Counted from the first letter of the stretch, positions 9,432 through 20,612 are shown. The stretch is DNA of 64,000 nucleotides from Allopontixanthobacter sediminis (GCF_009828115.1 NZ_WTYL01000001.1:682001-746000); one strand, 5' to 3'. Notes: generated from the sequence alone by a model not told the origin. Program-made: numbers and translations.

Positions 9432-11492
9432 GTGAACTCCATTCTCCTCATCGTATTCCTGCCCTTGCTGGCGGCCATCGTCGGCGGGCTGGGCAACCGT
9501 GCGCTCGGCAACCTTCCGGTCAAGCTGATCACCACCGGGGCGCTGTTTGTATCCTGCGCGCTAAGCTGGCCGATCTTCCTCGGGTTCATCGCCGGGGACG
9601 CGCAAGCCACCGTCGTGCCCGTGCTGCAATGGGTACAATCGGGCAGCCTCGATTTCGACTGGGCGCTGCGGGTCGATACGCTGACCGCGGTGATGCTGGT
9701 AGTGATCACCACCGTTTCCGCGCTCGTCCACCTGTATAGCTGGGGCTATATGGACGAAGACCCGGACCAGCCGCGGTTCTTTGCCTATCTCAGCCTGTTC
9801 ACATTTGCCATGCTGATGCTGGTGACCGCCGACAACCTCGTCCAGATGTTCTTTGGCTGGGAAGGGGTCGGTCTCGCATCCTACCTGCTGATCGGGTTCT
9901 GGTTTCGTAAGCCGAGCGCAAACGCCGCCGCGATCAAGGCCTTCGTGGTCAACCGCGTGGGCGACCTCGGTTTCATGCTCGGCATCTTCGGCACTTTCTG
10001 GGTGTTCGGTACCGTGTCGATCCCGGAAATCCTCGCCGCGGCACCGGCCATGAGCGGTTCGACCATCGGTTTCCTCGGATACCGTATGCAGACGATGGAT
10101 ATCCTGTGCATCCTGCTGTTCATCGGCGCGATGGGCAAGTCGGCGCAGCTGGGCCTGCACACCTGGCTACCCGACGCGATGGAAGGCCCGACGCCCGTGT
10201 CGGCGCTGATCCACGCGGCCACGATGGTGACCGCGGGCGTGTTCATGGTCTGCCGCCTGTCGCCCATGTTCGAAACCGCGCCAATCGCGCTGGGCATGGT
10301 GACCTTCGTCGGCGCGGCGACTTGTATCTTCGCGGCCACGATCGGCACGACCCAGTGGGATATCAAGCGGGTCATCGCCTATTCCACCTGTTCGCAGCTG
10401 GGCTACATGTTCTTCGCCGCAGGCGTCGGCGCGTATGGTGCGGCGATGTTCCACCTGTTCACGCACGCCTTCTTCAAGGCGCTACTGTTCCTCGGAGCGG
10501 GCAGCGTGATCCATGCGATGCACCACGAACAGGATATGCGGTATTATGGCGGTCTGCGTAAGCGTATCCCGCTCACCTTCTTCGCGATGCTGGCCGGGAC
10601 GCTGGCGATTACCGGGGTCGGGATTTACTGGCTGCACGCCGGTTTCGCGGGTTTCCATTCCAAGGATGCGATCCTCGAAGTGGCGTTCGCGCGCGGGACG
10701 GAAATGGGGCAATTCGCCTTCTGGATGGGTGCCTTCGCGGCGCTGCTGACCAGCTTCTACAGCTGGCGCCTGATGTTCCTCACCTTCTGGGGCAAGCCGC
10801 GCTGGGCCGAGAGCGAGCACATCCAGCACGCGGTCCATCATGGACATGACGATCCCGAAGCGCATAACCCGCCGGTGCAGGAAGATGCCGGACATGATGC
10901 GGTTCATGCGGTGCCATCAGCAGACCAGGGTGACGGAACGGCGGGTTACCATCCGCACGAAAGCCCGATTTCAATGCTGGTACCGCTCGGTGTGCTGACG
11001 CTGGGCGCTGTCTTCGCCGGTTTCATTTTCAACCCGCAATTCCTCGACAGCGCGGAATTCTGGGGCGGATCGATCTATTACAACGAGAACCTGATCCACG
11101 CGATGCACGCGGTTCCGCTGTGGGTGAAGCTGACCGCCAGTATCGTCATGCTGCTGGGCCTGTTCGGCGCATGGCTGGCCTATATCCGCGACACCTCGAT
11201 CCCGGGCAAGTTCGTGGAGCAGTTCCGGCTCGTACACCGCTTCGTCTACAACAAATGGTACTTCGACGAACTGTATGACCTGATCTTCGTGCGCCCGGCG
11301 TTCTGGTTCGGCCGCAAGCTGTGGAAGATCGGCGACGAAGGTATCATCGACCGCTTCGGCCCGAATGGCGCGGCGTGGCTGGTGCTCAAGGGCACCGGCG
11401 CAGCGAAGCGCGTCCAGTCCGGCTATTTGACATCCTACGCGCTGATCATGCTGCTTGGCCTGATCGCCGCCGTAACCTGGGTTCTGATGTAA
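9432..11492 (+). CDS. nuoL: NADH-quinone oxidoreductase subunit L (proton-pumping)
   Basis: This is the distal antiporter-like subunit of complex I with the long lateral helix, 686 residues from GTG 9432. The core signature [20 protein letters not shown] near residue 237 and [16 protein letters not shown] after it are diagnostic. A loop near residues 455-515 is rich in His and Asp ([10 protein letters not shown] and similar), as often seen in sphingomonad NuoL; metal binding is only a guess. Its TAA stop overlaps the nuoM ATG. Confidence 0.98.
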   Translation: MNSILLIVFLPLLAAIVGGLGNRALGNLPVKLITTGALFVSCALSWPIFLGFIAGDAQATVVPVLQWVQSGSLDFDWALRVDTLTAVMLVVITTVSALVHLYSWGYMDEDPDQPRFFAYLSLFTFAMLMLVTADNLVQMFFGWEGVGLASYLLIGFWFRKPSANAAAIKAFVVNRVGDLGFMLGIFGTFWVFGTVSIPEILAAAPAMSGSTIGFLGYRMQTMDILCILLFIGAMGKSAQLGLHTWLPDAMEGPTPVSALIHAATMVTAGVFMVCRLSPMFETAPIALGMVTFVGAATCIFAATIGTTQWDIKRVIAYSTCSQLGYMFFAAGVGAYGAAMFHLFTHAFFKALLFLGAGSVIHAMHHEQDMRYYGGLRKRIPLTFFAMLAGTLAITGVGIYWLHAGFAGFHSKDAILEVAFARGTEMGQFAFWMGAFAALLTSFYSWRLMFLTFWGKPRWAESEHIQHAVHHGHDDPEAHNPPVQEDAGHDAVHAVPSADQGDGTAGYHPHESPISMLVPLGVLTLGAVFAGFIFNPQFLDSAEFWGGSIYYNENLIHAMHAVPLWVKLTASIVMLLGLFGAWLAYIRDTSIPGKFVEQFRLVHRFVYNKWYFDELYDLIFVRPAFWFGRKLWKIGDEGIIDRFGPNGAAWLVLKGTGAAKRVQSGYLTSYALIMLLGLIAAVTWVLM

Positions 11493-13069
11493 TGGGCGGT
11501 TTTCCCATCCTTTCCGTAATGCTGCTGGTTCCGCTGGTTGCGGCTTTCGCCTGCCTGTTCGTCGAGGCGAAGGCCGCACGCGGCATCGCGCTCGGCGCGA
11601 CGCTGATCAACCTGGCACTGGGTATCCTGCTGTGGGTCAATTACGATATCGGCGGGGCGCAGTGGCAGTTCACCGAGAGCGTGCCGCTGTTCGCGGGCTT
11701 CAACTATGCGCTCGGGATCGACGGGATCGCCTTGCTGCTGATCGTGCTGAGCGTCTTCCTGATGCCGATCTGTATTTTGGCGAGCTGGGAATCGATCACC
11801 ACCCGCGTCGGCGAATACATGGCGGCGTTCCTGGTCATGGAACTGCTGATGATCGGCGTGTTCTCGGCCCAGGACCTGTACCTGTTCTACATTTTCTTCG
11901 AGGCTGGCCTGATCCCGATGTACCTGATCATCGGCATCTGGGGCGGGACCAACCGGATCTACGCCAGCTACAAGTTCTTCCTCTATACGCTGCTCGGTTC
12001 GGTGCTGATGCTGATCGCCATGCTGTGGATGGCGAACGAAGCCGGGACCACCGACATCCCGACGCTGATGAACTACGATTTCCCGGCAGAGGCGCAAACC
12101 TGGCTGTGGCTCGCGTTCTTCGCCAGCTTCGCGGTCAAGATGCCGATGTGGCCGGTTCATACATGGCTGCCCGACGCGCACGTCCAGGCGCCAACCGCCG
12201 GTTCGGTGATCCTTGCCGGGGTTCTGCTCAAGATGGGCGGTTACGGTTTCATCCGCTTCAGCCTGCCGATGTTCCCGGAAGCGTCCGCGCAGTTCGCGTG
12301 GCTGATCTACATCCTGTCGATGGCGGCGGTGGTGATCACCAGCCTGATCGCGCTGGTGCAGAACGACATGAAGAAACTGATCGCCTACAGCTCGGTCGCG
12401 CATATGGCGATCGTGACGGTTGGTCTGTTCAGCTTCAACGTGCAGGGCCTCGAAGGATCCATGATCGTGATGCTGAGCCACGGCCTGGTGTCCGCCGCCC
12501 TGTTCCTCTGCGTGGGCGTGATCTACGACAGGCTCCACACCCGCGAGATCGACCGCTACGGCGGGCTGAGCATCAACATGCCGAAATACGCGGTGCTGTT
12601 CCTGCTGTTTACCATGGCCAGCATCGGTCTGCCCGGGACCAGTGGTTTCGTCGGGGAGTTGCTGTCGCTCACCGGCATTTACGAAGTTTCCAGCCTTGTC
12701 GCGCTGGTGTGCACCACCGGGATCATCCTCGGGGCGGGCTACATGCTCTATCTCTACCGCAGGGTCGCGTTCGGGGTGCAGAGAAACGCCGATGCGGCGG
12801 CTATGAAGGACATTGGCGTGCGCGAATGGTTGATGCTTGGGCCGATTGCGGCGGCGGTGCTGTGGATGGGTATCTATCCGGAAAGCTTCCTCGCCCCGAT
12901 GCGGCAGGACATCGCCGCGCTCGACGCAAGGCTGGCCCGCTCCGCGCCCGAAGGTGACGTAAAGCTGGTGGCCGGATCGCCCCGCAGCGAAGCCGCCAAC
13001 GCCATGCCGCATGCCGCCGGCGAACACGGTGCTGCGGCTGACGGAGCCTCGGCCGAGGGGGCGCACTGA
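11492..13069 (+). CDS. nuoM: NADH-quinone oxidoreductase subunit M (proton-pumping)
   Basis: This is an antiporter-like membrane subunit of complex I, 525 residues from ATG 11492, which overlaps the nuoL stop and gives the normal N-terminus [15 protein letters not shown]. The family motif KMPMWPVHTWLPDAHVQAPT lies near residue 212 and AGVLLKMGGYGF follows. Membrane helices continue to about residue 465. The last 50 residues form an Ala-rich soluble tail, longer than in E. coli NuoM. The stop overlaps the ATG of nuoN. Confidence 0.97.
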   Translation: MGGFPILSVMLLVPLVAAFACLFVEAKAARGIALGATLINLALGILLWVNYDIGGAQWQFTESVPLFAGFNYALGIDGIALLLIVLSVFLMPICILASWESITTRVGEYMAAFLVMELLMIGVFSAQDLYLFYIFFEAGLIPMYLIIGIWGGTNRIYASYKFFLYTLLGSVLMLIAMLWMANEAGTTDIPTLMNYDFPAEAQTWLWLAFFASFAVKMPMWPVHTWLPDAHVQAPTAGSVILAGVLLKMGGYGFIRFSLPMFPEASAQFAWLIYILSMAAVVITSLIALVQNDMKKLIAYSSVAHMAIVTVGLFSFNVQGLEGSMIVMLSHGLVSAALFLCVGVIYDRLHTREIDRYGGLSINMPKYAVLFLLFTMASIGLPGTSGFVGELLSLTGIYEVSSLVALVCTTGIILGAGYMLYLYRRVAFGVQRNADAAAMKDIGVREWLMLGPIAAAVLWMGIYPESFLAPMRQDIAALDARLARSAPEGDVKLVAGSPRSEAANAMPHAAGEHGAAADGASAEGAH

Positions 13070-14532
13070 TGGACTACGCAAACTCCCTTTATCTCACCGG
13101 CCCGGAAGTATTCCTGTCCGTATCCGGTCTGATCCTGACCTTGATTGCCGCATGGGGCGGCCAGAAGGCGGCCCGGCTCAGCACCATTCTTGCCGTCGGC
13201 GCGCTGGTGGGGGCTTCGATCATCACCGCGGCCTTCCTCATCAATCCGGCGTTCGAGCAGGGCGGCGATGCGTTCGGCGGTCTCTACCGGATGGACGCGT
13301 TCGGCAGTGTATCGAAACTGCTCATCTATCTTGCGGGCATCGGCTGCCTGATCGTGACCCCGCGGTTCTTCGACAAGGGGCTCGAGTACCGGCCCGAATA
13401 CCCGCTGCTGGTCGTGTTCGCGTCTGTCGGTATGGGGATGATGGTGTCCGCGACCGACCTGATGACGCTGTATATCGGCCTGGAGCTGAGCAGCCTGTCG
13501 TCCTACGTCCTCGCGTCCTTCACCCGCAGCGATGATCGTTCCGCCGAAGCCGGCCTCAAATATTTCGTCCTCGGCGCACTTGCCAGCGGCATCCTGCTGT
13601 ACGGCATGAGCCTGGTCTACGGATTCTCCGGCAGCACCAGCTACCTGGCGATCCGGCCAGCGTTCGAAGGAACACTGGGCACCGGCGCGCTGTTCGGGGT
13701 GATCTTCGTGCTCGCCGGTCTTGCCTTCAAGATTTCCGCCGTGCCGTTCCACATGTGGACGCCCGACGTTTACGAAGGCGCGCCGACCCCGGTCACGACG
13801 TTCTTCTCCACTGCGCCAAAGGTGGCCGCGATTGCGATGACCGCGCGGATCACGCTGGACGCGTTCGGCAATCAGGCGGATGCGTGGCGGCAGGTGATCA
13901 TCTTCGCCGCGCTGGCGTCCGTCGTGGTGGGGGCACTTGGCGCGATCGGGCAGAGCAACATCAAGCGGCTGTTGGCGTATTCCTCTATCAACAATGTCGG
14001 GTTTATCCTGATCGGCCTGGCCACCGGCACCGCTGCCGGAGCGAGCGCGATGCTGGTCTATCTGGCAATTTACGTCGCCATGTCGCTCGGCAGTTTCGTT
14101 GCGGTGCTGATGCTGCGGGACAAGGACGGCAACCAGGTCGAGAACATGGCCGATATCGCCGGCCTTTCGCGGGCCAAGCCGATGATCGCGCTGTGCCTTG
14201 CCGCGATGATGCTCAGCCTTGCCGGCATTCCGCCGCTCTACGGCTTCTGGGGGAAGTTCGTGGTCTTCCAGGCCGCGGTCGAGGCGGACATGGTGGTGCT
14301 CGCCGCCATCGGTATCGCCGCCAGCGTGATCGGTGCGTTCTATTACCTCAAGATCGTCAAGATCATGTATTTCGACGAGCCTGCGAATGTGGTGACGGGC
14401 AAGAATGACCTGGCGCATTGGACGGTGCTGGCTGTGACCGCGATCTTCGTTTCGCCGCTTGGCTATCTCCTGACAATTCCCATGGGCGCGTTGGCGGACC
14501 GGGCTGCGGCAGCCCTGTTCGCCGTGGTCTGA
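13069..14532 (+). CDS. nuoN: NADH-quinone oxidoreductase subunit N (proton-pumping)
   Basis: This is the third antiporter-like subunit of complex I, 487 residues. Diagnostic segments are SLSSYVLASFTRSDDRSAEA around residue 140, the family motif AVPFHMWTPDVYEGAPTPVT near residue 225, and SNIKRLLAYSSINNVGFILI near residue 300. Length and helix pattern are normal. It is the last nuo gene and is followed with almost no spacing by birA. Confidence 0.98.
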   Translation: MDYANSLYLTGPEVFLSVSGLILTLIAAWGGQKAARLSTILAVGALVGASIITAAFLINPAFEQGGDAFGGLYRMDAFGSVSKLLIYLAGIGCLIVTPRFFDKGLEYRPEYPLLVVFASVGMGMMVSATDLMTLYIGLELSSLSSYVLASFTRSDDRSAEAGLKYFVLGALASGILLYGMSLVYGFSGSTSYLAIRPAFEGTLGTGALFGVIFVLAGLAFKISAVPFHMWTPDVYEGAPTPVTTFFSTAPKVAAIAMTARITLDAFGNQADAWRQVIIFAALASVVVGALGAIGQSNIKRLLAYSSINNVGFILIGLATGTAAGASAMLVYLAIYVAMSLGSFVAVLMLRDKDGNQVENMADIAGLSRAKPMIALCLAAMMLSLAGIPPLYGFWGKFVVFQAAVEADMVVLAAIGIAASVIGAFYYLKIVKIMYFDEPANVVTGKNDLAHWTVLAVTAIFVSPLGYLLTIPMGALADRAAAALFAVV

Positions 14533-14543
14533 ACCCGCGCAGC

Positions 14544-15254
14544 TTGATCGAGACTGTTGCCAGCACCGGATCGACCAACGGTGATCTTTCCGCCCGATTG
14601 AAAGCGGGCGAACGGATCGCCGAGGGGCAATGGCTGGTGGCGGACCGGCAGAGCGCCGGACGCGGGCGGCAAGGCCGCGAATGGTTCGACGGTCTCGGGA
14701 ACTTCATGGGTTCGACCGCGGTGCATGTGCAGCCCGGCGACCCGTTCACGCCAACCCTGGCACTGGTGGCGGGGCTGGCGGTTTACCAGGCCGTCCTGCC
14801 GCATTGCCCCGATCCGGTCCCGCTGCGCCTCAAATGGCCCAACGACCTGATGTTTTCCGGAGCCAAGCTCGCCGGTATCCTGCTGGAGCGGGAAGGGGAC
14901 AGCGTCATCGTCGGTATCGGGGTCAATCTCGCCGCGGCGCCGCAGGTTCCCGGGCGCGAGACGCTTGCGTTGGCGAAATTCGGGCCTGCGCCCGATCGTG
15001 ACCTGTTCGCGCAGGCGCTGGCCGGGTACTTCGCCGAGGAATTGCAGCGCTGGCGGACCTACGGGACGGAGCCGCTGATCAACCGTTGGGAAAGCGCTGC
15101 CCATCCCGCCGGCACAGCGCTGACAGTAAACGAACAGACCGAGGGGATCATCAGCGGCGTTTTCGATGGCCTGCTGCCCGACGGTTCGCTCCGCCTGCGC
15201 TTGGCGGATGGCACCAGCCGTGCCATCCACGCGGGCGATGTCATGCTCGCCTGA
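14544..15254 (+). CDS. birA: Biotin--[acetyl-CoA-carboxylase] ligase
   Basis: This enzyme attaches biotin to the carrier protein of acetyl-CoA carboxylase and other carboxylases. It is 236 residues and lacks the N-terminal DNA-binding domain of E. coli BirA, so it is ligase only (group I). Core motifs are STGSTNGDL (substrate loop), [11 protein letters not shown] (biotinyl-AMP loop, near residue 37), [18 protein letters not shown] near residue 95, and VIVGIGVNL near residue 125. The start is uncertain: TTG 14544 gives the normal N-terminus, with a CTG at 14529 as the alternative. It follows nuoN by 11 bases and precedes coaX, a conserved sphingomonad arrangement. Confidence 0.93.
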   Translation: MIETVASTGSTNGDLSARLKAGERIAEGQWLVADRQSAGRGRQGREWFDGLGNFMGSTAVHVQPGDPFTPTLALVAGLAVYQAVLPHCPDPVPLRLKWPNDLMFSGAKLAGILLEREGDSVIVGIGVNLAAAPQVPGRETLALAKFGPAPDRDLFAQALAGYFAEELQRWRTYGTEPLINRWESAAHPAGTALTVNEQTEGIISGVFDGLLPDGSLRLRLADGTSRAIHAGDVMLA

Positions 15255-15265
15255 AGGAACTACCC

Positions 15266-16042
15266 ATGCTGCTCGTCGCCGATGTCGGAAATACCAACGT
15301 GGTCTTCGCCTTGTTCGATGGCAAGTCAGTCCGGGCGCGTTGGCGGATTGCCACCGATCCGCGCCGTACGGGTGACGAATATGCGGTCTGGCTGACCCAG
15401 CTCCTGGCGCTGGAAGGGGTCGAGCGCAAGGCAGTGAACCGCTTCATTATCGGTTCGGTGGTCCCCCGTGCGATCCACAATCTGACCGTGCTGGGGGAAA
15501 AATACTTCGGCGTCACCCCGATGATCGCTGGCGAAGGCGATGCGGCGTGGGGCATCACGGTCGATGTCGACGAGCCCCGTTCGCTTGGCGCCGACCGCGC
15601 TCTGAACGCGATTGCGGCCCACGCGCGCTACGATGGGGACCTGATCATCATCGATTTCGGTACCGCGACCACTTTTGATGCGGTGGATTTCACCGGAGCG
15701 TATAAGGGGGGCATCATCGCGCCGGGAATCAACCTGTCGCTCGATGCATTGGTGGGCAACACCGCCAAACTGCCGCGGATCGCCATCGAGGCTCCGCGAA
15801 CGACCAGTGTGATCGGCCGCAACACCGAAGACCAGATGCTCATCGGGGTGTTCTGGGGCTATGTTGCGATGATGGAAGGATTAATTACCAAAATGCGTGA
15901 AGAAATCGGCCGACCCGCGAAGGTGGTTGCCACCGGCGGCCTCGCTATCCTGTTCGACAAGCACACCGACGTGTTCGACTGCGTAGATTTCGACCTCACG
16001 CTGGAAGGCCTCGCAATCCTGGCAGATCGGGCGTCCAAGTGA
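15266..16042 (+). CDS. coaX: Type III pantothenate kinase
   Basis: This phosphorylates pantothenate in the first step of coenzyme A synthesis; 258 residues, ASKHA superfamily. The phosphate-binding motif [14 protein letters not shown] is at the N-terminus. [12 protein letters not shown] near residue 108 and [13 protein letters not shown] near residue 127 match the type III family. ATG 15266 is preceded by GAAGGA and gives a normal N-terminus. The stop overlaps the GTG of the RNase J gene. Confidence 0.96.
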   Translation: MLLVADVGNTNVVFALFDGKSVRARWRIATDPRRTGDEYAVWLTQLLALEGVERKAVNRFIIGSVVPRAIHNLTVLGEKYFGVTPMIAGEGDAAWGITVDVDEPRSLGADRALNAIAAHARYDGDLIIIDFGTATTFDAVDFTGAYKGGIIAPGINLSLDALVGNTAKLPRIAIEAPRTTSVIGRNTEDQMLIGVFWGYVAMMEGLITKMREEIGRPAKVVATGGLAILFDKHTDVFDCVDFDLTLEGLAILADRASK

Positions 16043-17685
16043 AGAAGGATTTCACCCCCGAAAAAGAACTCCTGTTCCTTGCGCTTGGCGGTTCCGCCGA
16101 AATCGGCATGAACGTCAACTTGTACGGCTGCGACGGCAAATGGCTGATGGTCGACCTGGGCATGACCTTCTCCGGCGATCAGTATCCCGGCGTCGACCTG
16201 GTGTTTGCCGACCTTGAATTTATCGAGGACCGGGTCAAGGACCTGGTCGGCATCGTGCTGACCCACGGTCACGAAGACCACATCGGCGCCATCCCCTATT
16301 TCGCGGAAGAACTGGGCGTGCCGCTATACGCTACTCCGTTCACCGCCGACTTGATCCGCCGCAAACTGGAAGAAGCCGGGCTGCTGCGTGAAATCAAGAT
16401 TCATGTGATCGAAGGGACAGACAGCTTTGCAGTCGGACCGTTCGATGTCAGCTACGTCCCCCTCGCGCACAGTATCGCAGAGGGCAACGGCCTGATCATC
16501 GATACCCCGTACGGGCGGATTTTCCATACCGGCGACTGGAAGCTGGACGATGAACCGATTGTCGGCGATCCGACGACCGAAGAAGAACTCACCGAACTCG
16601 GCGATGACGGTATCCTCGCGCTGGTTTGCGACTCCACCAATGTCTTCAATCCCGAACCCAGTGGTTCGGAAGGGGGGGTGTACCGCGGCCTGATGGAAGA
16701 AGTGAAGCGGCACGCGGGCAAGCGGGTGATGGTTACCACTTTTGCTTCGAATGTCGCGCGGCTCCATACGCTGGGCGAAGTGGCGAAGGCAACGAAGCGC
16801 AAATTATGCGTCGCCGGCCGCTCGCTCGACCGGATCATCGAAGTCGCACAGGACAACGGCTACTTGCAGGATTTCCCCAAGACGGTCGATTTCCAGACTG
16901 CGATGGGGCTACCCCGCGGCGAAATCCTGATCATGGCCACCGGCGGGCAGGGCGAACCCCGCGCTGCGCTGGCTCGCGTGGCCGATGACAGTCACCAGAT
17001 CAGCCTCCAAAAAGGCGATGTGGTGCTGTTTTCCAGCCGCCAGATACCTGGCAACGAAGTCGCCATCGGGCAAGTCCAGAACAAGCTGGCCGAACGCGGC
17101 GTCGTGATGGTCACTGACCGCCAGAGCGAGATCCACGTCTCCGGCCACCCCGGTCGGCCGGAACTGGAAGCGCTCTACTCGTGGATCAGGCCCGAAATCC
17201 TGGTGCCGGTGCACGGCGAGATCAAGCACATGCAGGAACAGGTCCGTGTCGGGCAGGCTGCAGGCATTCCGCACAACATCTTCCAGAAGAACGGCGACAT
17301 CATCCGGCTCGCCCCGGGCAAGCCGGGCAAGCTGGCCCAGGTCCGCACCGGACGTTTGGTCCTGGACGGTGACATCATCGTCCCGGCAGATGGCGAGGCT
17401 ATCGCCATGCGCCGCCGGATGGCCCGCGACGGCGTGATCGTGGTCGCGATCGACAGCCAGCTGAAGCCGCATATCGAATTGCTCGGCATGCCGCTGGACG
17501 AAGACGAGGAGGATTTCGTGACCGAAGCGTCCGCCGATATCGTCAAGGCCTTGCGGGCCCTCAAGGGCGCAGCGCGTAAGGATCGTAGCTCGCTGACCGA
17601 GGCAGTGCGCCTTGCTACCCGGCGCGCCGCGACCCGGTGGAGCGGCAAGAAGCCGCAGGTCAAAGTGATCCTGATGGGAGGCTGA
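16039..17685 (+). CDS. rnj: Ribonuclease J
   Basis: This is a metallo-beta-lactamase/beta-CASP nuclease involved in RNA maturation and decay in the cytoplasm; 548 residues from GTG 16039. The zinc-binding motif [12 protein letters not shown] is near residue 75. Others are [13 protein letters not shown] near 148, [11 protein letters not shown] near 167, the beta-CASP segment [20 protein letters not shown] near residue 232, and SGHPGRPEL and PVHGE near residues 370-395. It is the single alphaproteobacterial RNase J type, following coaX with a 4-base overlap. Confidence 0.96.
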   Translation: MKKDFTPEKELLFLALGGSAEIGMNVNLYGCDGKWLMVDLGMTFSGDQYPGVDLVFADLEFIEDRVKDLVGIVLTHGHEDHIGAIPYFAEELGVPLYATPFTADLIRRKLEEAGLLREIKIHVIEGTDSFAVGPFDVSYVPLAHSIAEGNGLIIDTPYGRIFHTGDWKLDDEPIVGDPTTEEELTELGDDGILALVCDSTNVFNPEPSGSEGGVYRGLMEEVKRHAGKRVMVTTFASNVARLHTLGEVAKATKRKLCVAGRSLDRIIEVAQDNGYLQDFPKTVDFQTAMGLPRGEILIMATGGQGEPRAALARVADDSHQISLQKGDVVLFSSRQIPGNEVAIGQVQNKLAERGVVMVTDRQSEIHVSGHPGRPELEALYSWIRPEILVPVHGEIKHMQEQVRVGQAAGIPHNIFQKNGDIIRLAPGKPGKLAQVRTGRLVLDGDIIVPADGEAIAMRRRMARDGVIVVAIDSQLKPHIELLGMPLDEDEEDFVTEASADIVKALRALKGAARKDRSSLTEAVRLATRRAATRWSGKKPQVKVILMGG

Positions 17686-17689
17686 CGCC

Positions 17690-17959
17690 GTGCAGTGGAC
17701 TTCGATTGTCGCGATATACCTGCTGGTCTGGGTAATGTGCGCCTTTGTAATGCTGCCCTTTGGCGTCCGCACGCATGACGAACTGGGGCTCGAGAAGATC
17801 CCCGGCCAGGCAGACAGCGCGCCTGCGAATTTCCGGCCACTAAGGCTGGCGTTTCGCGCGTCGCTGGTCGCGGCGGTGCTGACCGCGATTTACGTCCTGA
17901 ATTACGACTATGGCTGGATCGAAGCTTCCGACATCAACCTGTTCAAGCCTCCGGCATAA
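17690..17959 (+). CDS. DUF1467 family membrane protein
   Basis: This encodes 89 residues from GTG 17690, with a hydrophobic helix at about 7-25 (VAIYLLVWVMCAFVMLPFGV) and a second at about 60-75. The segment MLPFGVRTHDELGLEKIPGQ followed by SAPANFRPLRLAF matches the DUF1467 family, common in Alphaproteobacteria and usually downstream of RNase J. Biochemical function is unknown. It is probably the last gene of the nuo-birA-coaX-rnj transcript, since a strong hairpin follows immediately. Confidence 0.85.
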   Translation: MQWTSIVAIYLLVWVMCAFVMLPFGVRTHDELGLEKIPGQADSAPANFRPLRLAFRASLVAAVLTAIYVLNYDYGWIEASDINLFKPPA

Positions 17960-17962
17960 TTG

Positions 17963-17982
17963 GACCGGCCACAAGGCCGGTC
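17963..17982. terminator. Bidirectional hairpin terminator between convergent genes
   Basis: A perfect 8-bp stem GACCGGCC / GGCCGGTC around an ACAA loop lies between the DUF1467 stop and the stop of the minus-strand coiled-coil gene. There is no long T run, so strength is uncertain, but the position suits a shared terminator. Confidence 0.65.
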
Positions 17983-17993
17983 ATGCCGCGAGG

Positions 17994-20612
17994 TTACGTC
18001 CGCAGTCGCTCGATTGCCTGCGCGAGCGCGACATACAATTTGCCCATGTCCGAACTTAGCAGGGTGACGCCTAGCGCGTGCCCGTCGCGGGTGGACAACA
18101 GGACCCGCAGCATTGCTTCGAAATCATGGATATACCGGCTGACGTTCTCCGCGAATTCGGTGTCGGAGCTGTAGAGCCCGGCAATATCGCGCGCCTCGGT
18201 GCTGTCGAGAAGCTGCACGGCGCGGCGGGTGAATATGCCCCGATCCCCGCGCAGGTAGGACGCCCACGCGGTGTCCGTGACGTCGTTCGACAATGCCTTG
18301 GAAATGTCGATCGAATTGGAATTGAGGCTCTCGGTAATCAGCGCAACGCGGCGGGAGAAATCGTGATCGACCTGTTCTTCCGCGCGTTCGCGGGCTCGGT
18401 TGACGCGGGCTTCCAGATTGCCGGCGAGCTCGTCAACCTTGCCCAGCTGGTCGCGCAGGTTGGTGGCTGCCTGCCGCCCGGCGTTGGACGCCTTGGTTAC
18501 AGCCGCCTCGAGTTCGGCCACCGCTTCGTTTGTGCGGCCTCGTAGTGCGCTGTCGATCGCGGCGGAGCTTTCTTCGCCAATACGTTCCGCCAATTGCTTG
18601 ACGTTGAGAGCCGCCCCGCTTTCGATCTGGCCCAGTGCTTCGCGCGCGGATTGTTTCAGGAAGCTGATCGCGTCCCGCAATTCCGTCCGCGCAGTTTCGG
18701 ACAGCCGGGAGCTCTGCGTACCAAGATCCGCCAGCGATTTCTCGAGGCGTTCGATTTCTTCCAGGTGGGCGCTGTTGACCTCGGTAATCATCGCGCTCGA
18801 ACGCTCGATCCGGTCGAGCGCCTCGTGGCCATGATCCTTGGCTGACAGGACATATTCCGAGAGTTCCGCGCCCTTCTGGCTCGCTTCTCCCAGCAGCAGG
18901 CTGATCCGCCCGACCTGATCTTCGGTCGAAGCGATCTTGCTGCTCGCATCGGCGATGGCAGATGGCAGGATGTCGCGGCTGTGGTCCGAACTGGCCTGGA
19001 TCAATTCGAGCAGCCGGACGGTGTCCTCGGTCAGGCCGGCAATGGCGGCGGTGGTTTCGTCGATCCGCTGGCGGTTCTGGCCGAGCTTCTCCGCGAGGAC
19101 CTGCGCCCCGCTGCCAATGACGACTTCGGTTTCGGAACCTTGCGCGATAATCGTCTGCAACCTGCGTTCGAAATCGGCCAGTTGGTCTGCAATGGCTGTG
19201 CCGTGGGCAGATAGCCGCTCGGACTGTTCGATCTGCTCCGCCCGGCGCGCCGAGATAGTCTCGTCGAGGCCCGCGAGGCGCGTGCCAAGGTCTTCGATGG
19301 CTTCCTGTTCGTCCTGCGCCATTTGTGCACGCCGCAGCTCGATCTGGTCGTGAAGCGCTGCGCTGCGCTCGGCCATCGTCGCATCGACCCGCTCGGCTTC
19401 GTCGGCAAGTTCCTGCAACTTGGCGCGAGAGGCGGTCAGGGCTGCTTCGTCCAGTGCCGAGATGCGTTCGACGGCATCGGTAAGACGGGTCTGGATATCC
19501 TCGATCTGGGCGCTCCAGATGCCGATGGCGCGCTCTTCGCCTTCACGCACTGACTGCCCGATGATCTTGCTTTCATCGCGCAGGGACGTAACGCGCGAGC
19601 GGAGCGAAACCAGCGCACCTTCTTCCTGTTCTTCCAGGTCGGTGCGGGCGCCGGCCAATTCCGCGGACAGCGCAGTCGCACGGCGCCGCAAGGCCGAAAG
19701 CGCTTCCACTTCGCTGTTGTCGAGTTCCACACGGAATTCTTCGTTGGTCGACCGCAAGGCATCGAATTTTCCGAGCGCGACCGCTTCCATCTGTGCAGCC
19801 TGCGCCTCGAAGTCGGCAAGGGCGCCGTTGATGGCGGTCTGAAGGGTGGCGACTTCGCGCTGCGTGGCCTGGCCGAATTCGTTGAGCCGTTCGAAGCCGG
19901 CGATGAGTTCGTCGATCTGGTTGTTGGCAGTGCGGCCCGCGTTGCCGATGTTGTTGGTTACATCGCGCGCCGAATTCGCGATTACCGGCAAATCATCCCG
20001 CAGCCGGACCATGTTTTCGAGCGCGGTGGTGCTTACCGCGGCGATGGCAACGACCTGCGCGCCGTTGTCATGGATCAGGCTTTGCAAATGGTCGGCGTGA
20101 CCCGACAGGCGCTCACCGGCGGAACGGCCGAGCGATTCAAGTTCGCGCGATTGGGAGCCAAGGAAGTCCCGGGCGATGCTGAGTTCGCGATTGATGACCG
20201 ATAGGCGCTGTTCGAGCGCGACCGATTCGCCCGACAGGCTGCGGGCGATTTCGCCGTAGCGGGCAGCCTCGCGGGTGCTGTTGCGCAGCGCCAGTATCCA
20301 CACCGAAACGATCAGCAGGACCGGAACCGACCATCCGATAATCCACTCGCTCCATTGCCGTGCGGTGCCGCCGGATAGGATATCGGCGCGGTAGGTCCAT
20401 CCGTAAAACACGGTCCAGCCGGCAATCGCAGTGAGGGCGATGGCGGGCACGACCCAGGCGGTAGAACGGGGGGAGGGTGTCTCCTCTTCCCATTCGTCGA
20501 ACGCTTCTTCCTCCAGTTCGAGAGGGGCGTCAGGGGCCGGTGCGGAAGTGTCCGCCGGGGATTCTGACGTATGCTCTGGGCCCACGACCCGGATGTTCGA
20601 TCCATTGCTCAT
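17994..20612 (-). CDS. Membrane-anchored long coiled-coil protein of unknown function
   Basis: This encodes 872 residues. The first 50 are acidic and probably cytoplasmic (LEEEAFDEWEEETPSP). Two membrane helices follow, about residues 51-72 (STAWVVPAIALTAIAGWTVF) and 90-108 (WIIGWSVPVLLIVSVWILAL). From about 110 to 770 it is a nearly continuous Ala/Glu/Leu/Arg-rich coiled coil with repeated heptads. The last 90 residues form a small globular region (WASYLRGDRGIFTRRAVQLL and onward). With two helices the rod should be on the cytoplasmic side. There is no ATPase or DNA-binding motif. It might be an envelope or chromosome-organising scaffold. Divergent from the HPt-like gene with a 71-base spacer. 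Confidence 0.8.
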   Translation of the reverse strand: MSNGSNIRVVGPEHTSESPADTSAPAPDAPLELEEEAFDEWEEETPSPRSTAWVVPAIALTAIAGWTVFYGWTYRADILSGGTARQWSEWIIGWSVPVLLIVSVWILALRNSTREAARYGEIARSLSGESVALEQRLSVINRELSIARDFLGSQSRELESLGRSAGERLSGHADHLQSLIHDNGAQVVAIAAVSTTALENMVRLRDDLPVIANSARDVTNNIGNAGRTANNQIDELIAGFERLNEFGQATQREVATLQTAINGALADFEAQAAQMEAVALGKFDALRSTNEEFRVELDNSEVEALSALRRRATALSAELAGARTDLEEQEEGALVSLRSRVTSLRDESKIIGQSVREGEERAIGIWSAQIEDIQTRLTDAVERISALDEAALTASRAKLQELADEAERVDATMAERSAALHDQIELRRAQMAQDEQEAIEDLGTRLAGLDETISARRAEQIEQSERLSAHGTAIADQLADFERRLQTIIAQGSETEVVIGSGAQVLAEKLGQNRQRIDETTAAIAGLTEDTVRLLELIQASSDHSRDILPSAIADASSKIASTEDQVGRISLLLGEASQKGAELSEYVLSAKDHGHEALDRIERSSAMITEVNSAHLEEIERLEKSLADLGTQSSRLSETARTELRDAISFLKQSAREALGQIESGAALNVKQLAERIGEESSAAIDSALRGRTNEAVAELEAAVTKASNAGRQAATNLRDQLGKVDELAGNLEARVNRARERAEEQVDHDFSRRVALITESLNSNSIDISKALSNDVTDTAWASYLRGDRGIFTRRAVQLLDSTEARDIAGLYSSDTEFAENVSRYIHDFEAMLRVLLSTRDGHALGVTLLSSDMGKLYVALAQAIERLRT

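Noticed and set aside
11435-13081. A 548-codon open frame on the minus strand opposite nuoM
   Set aside because: Shadow of nuoM, with a biased composition rich in His, Gln and Arg and no recognisable domain.
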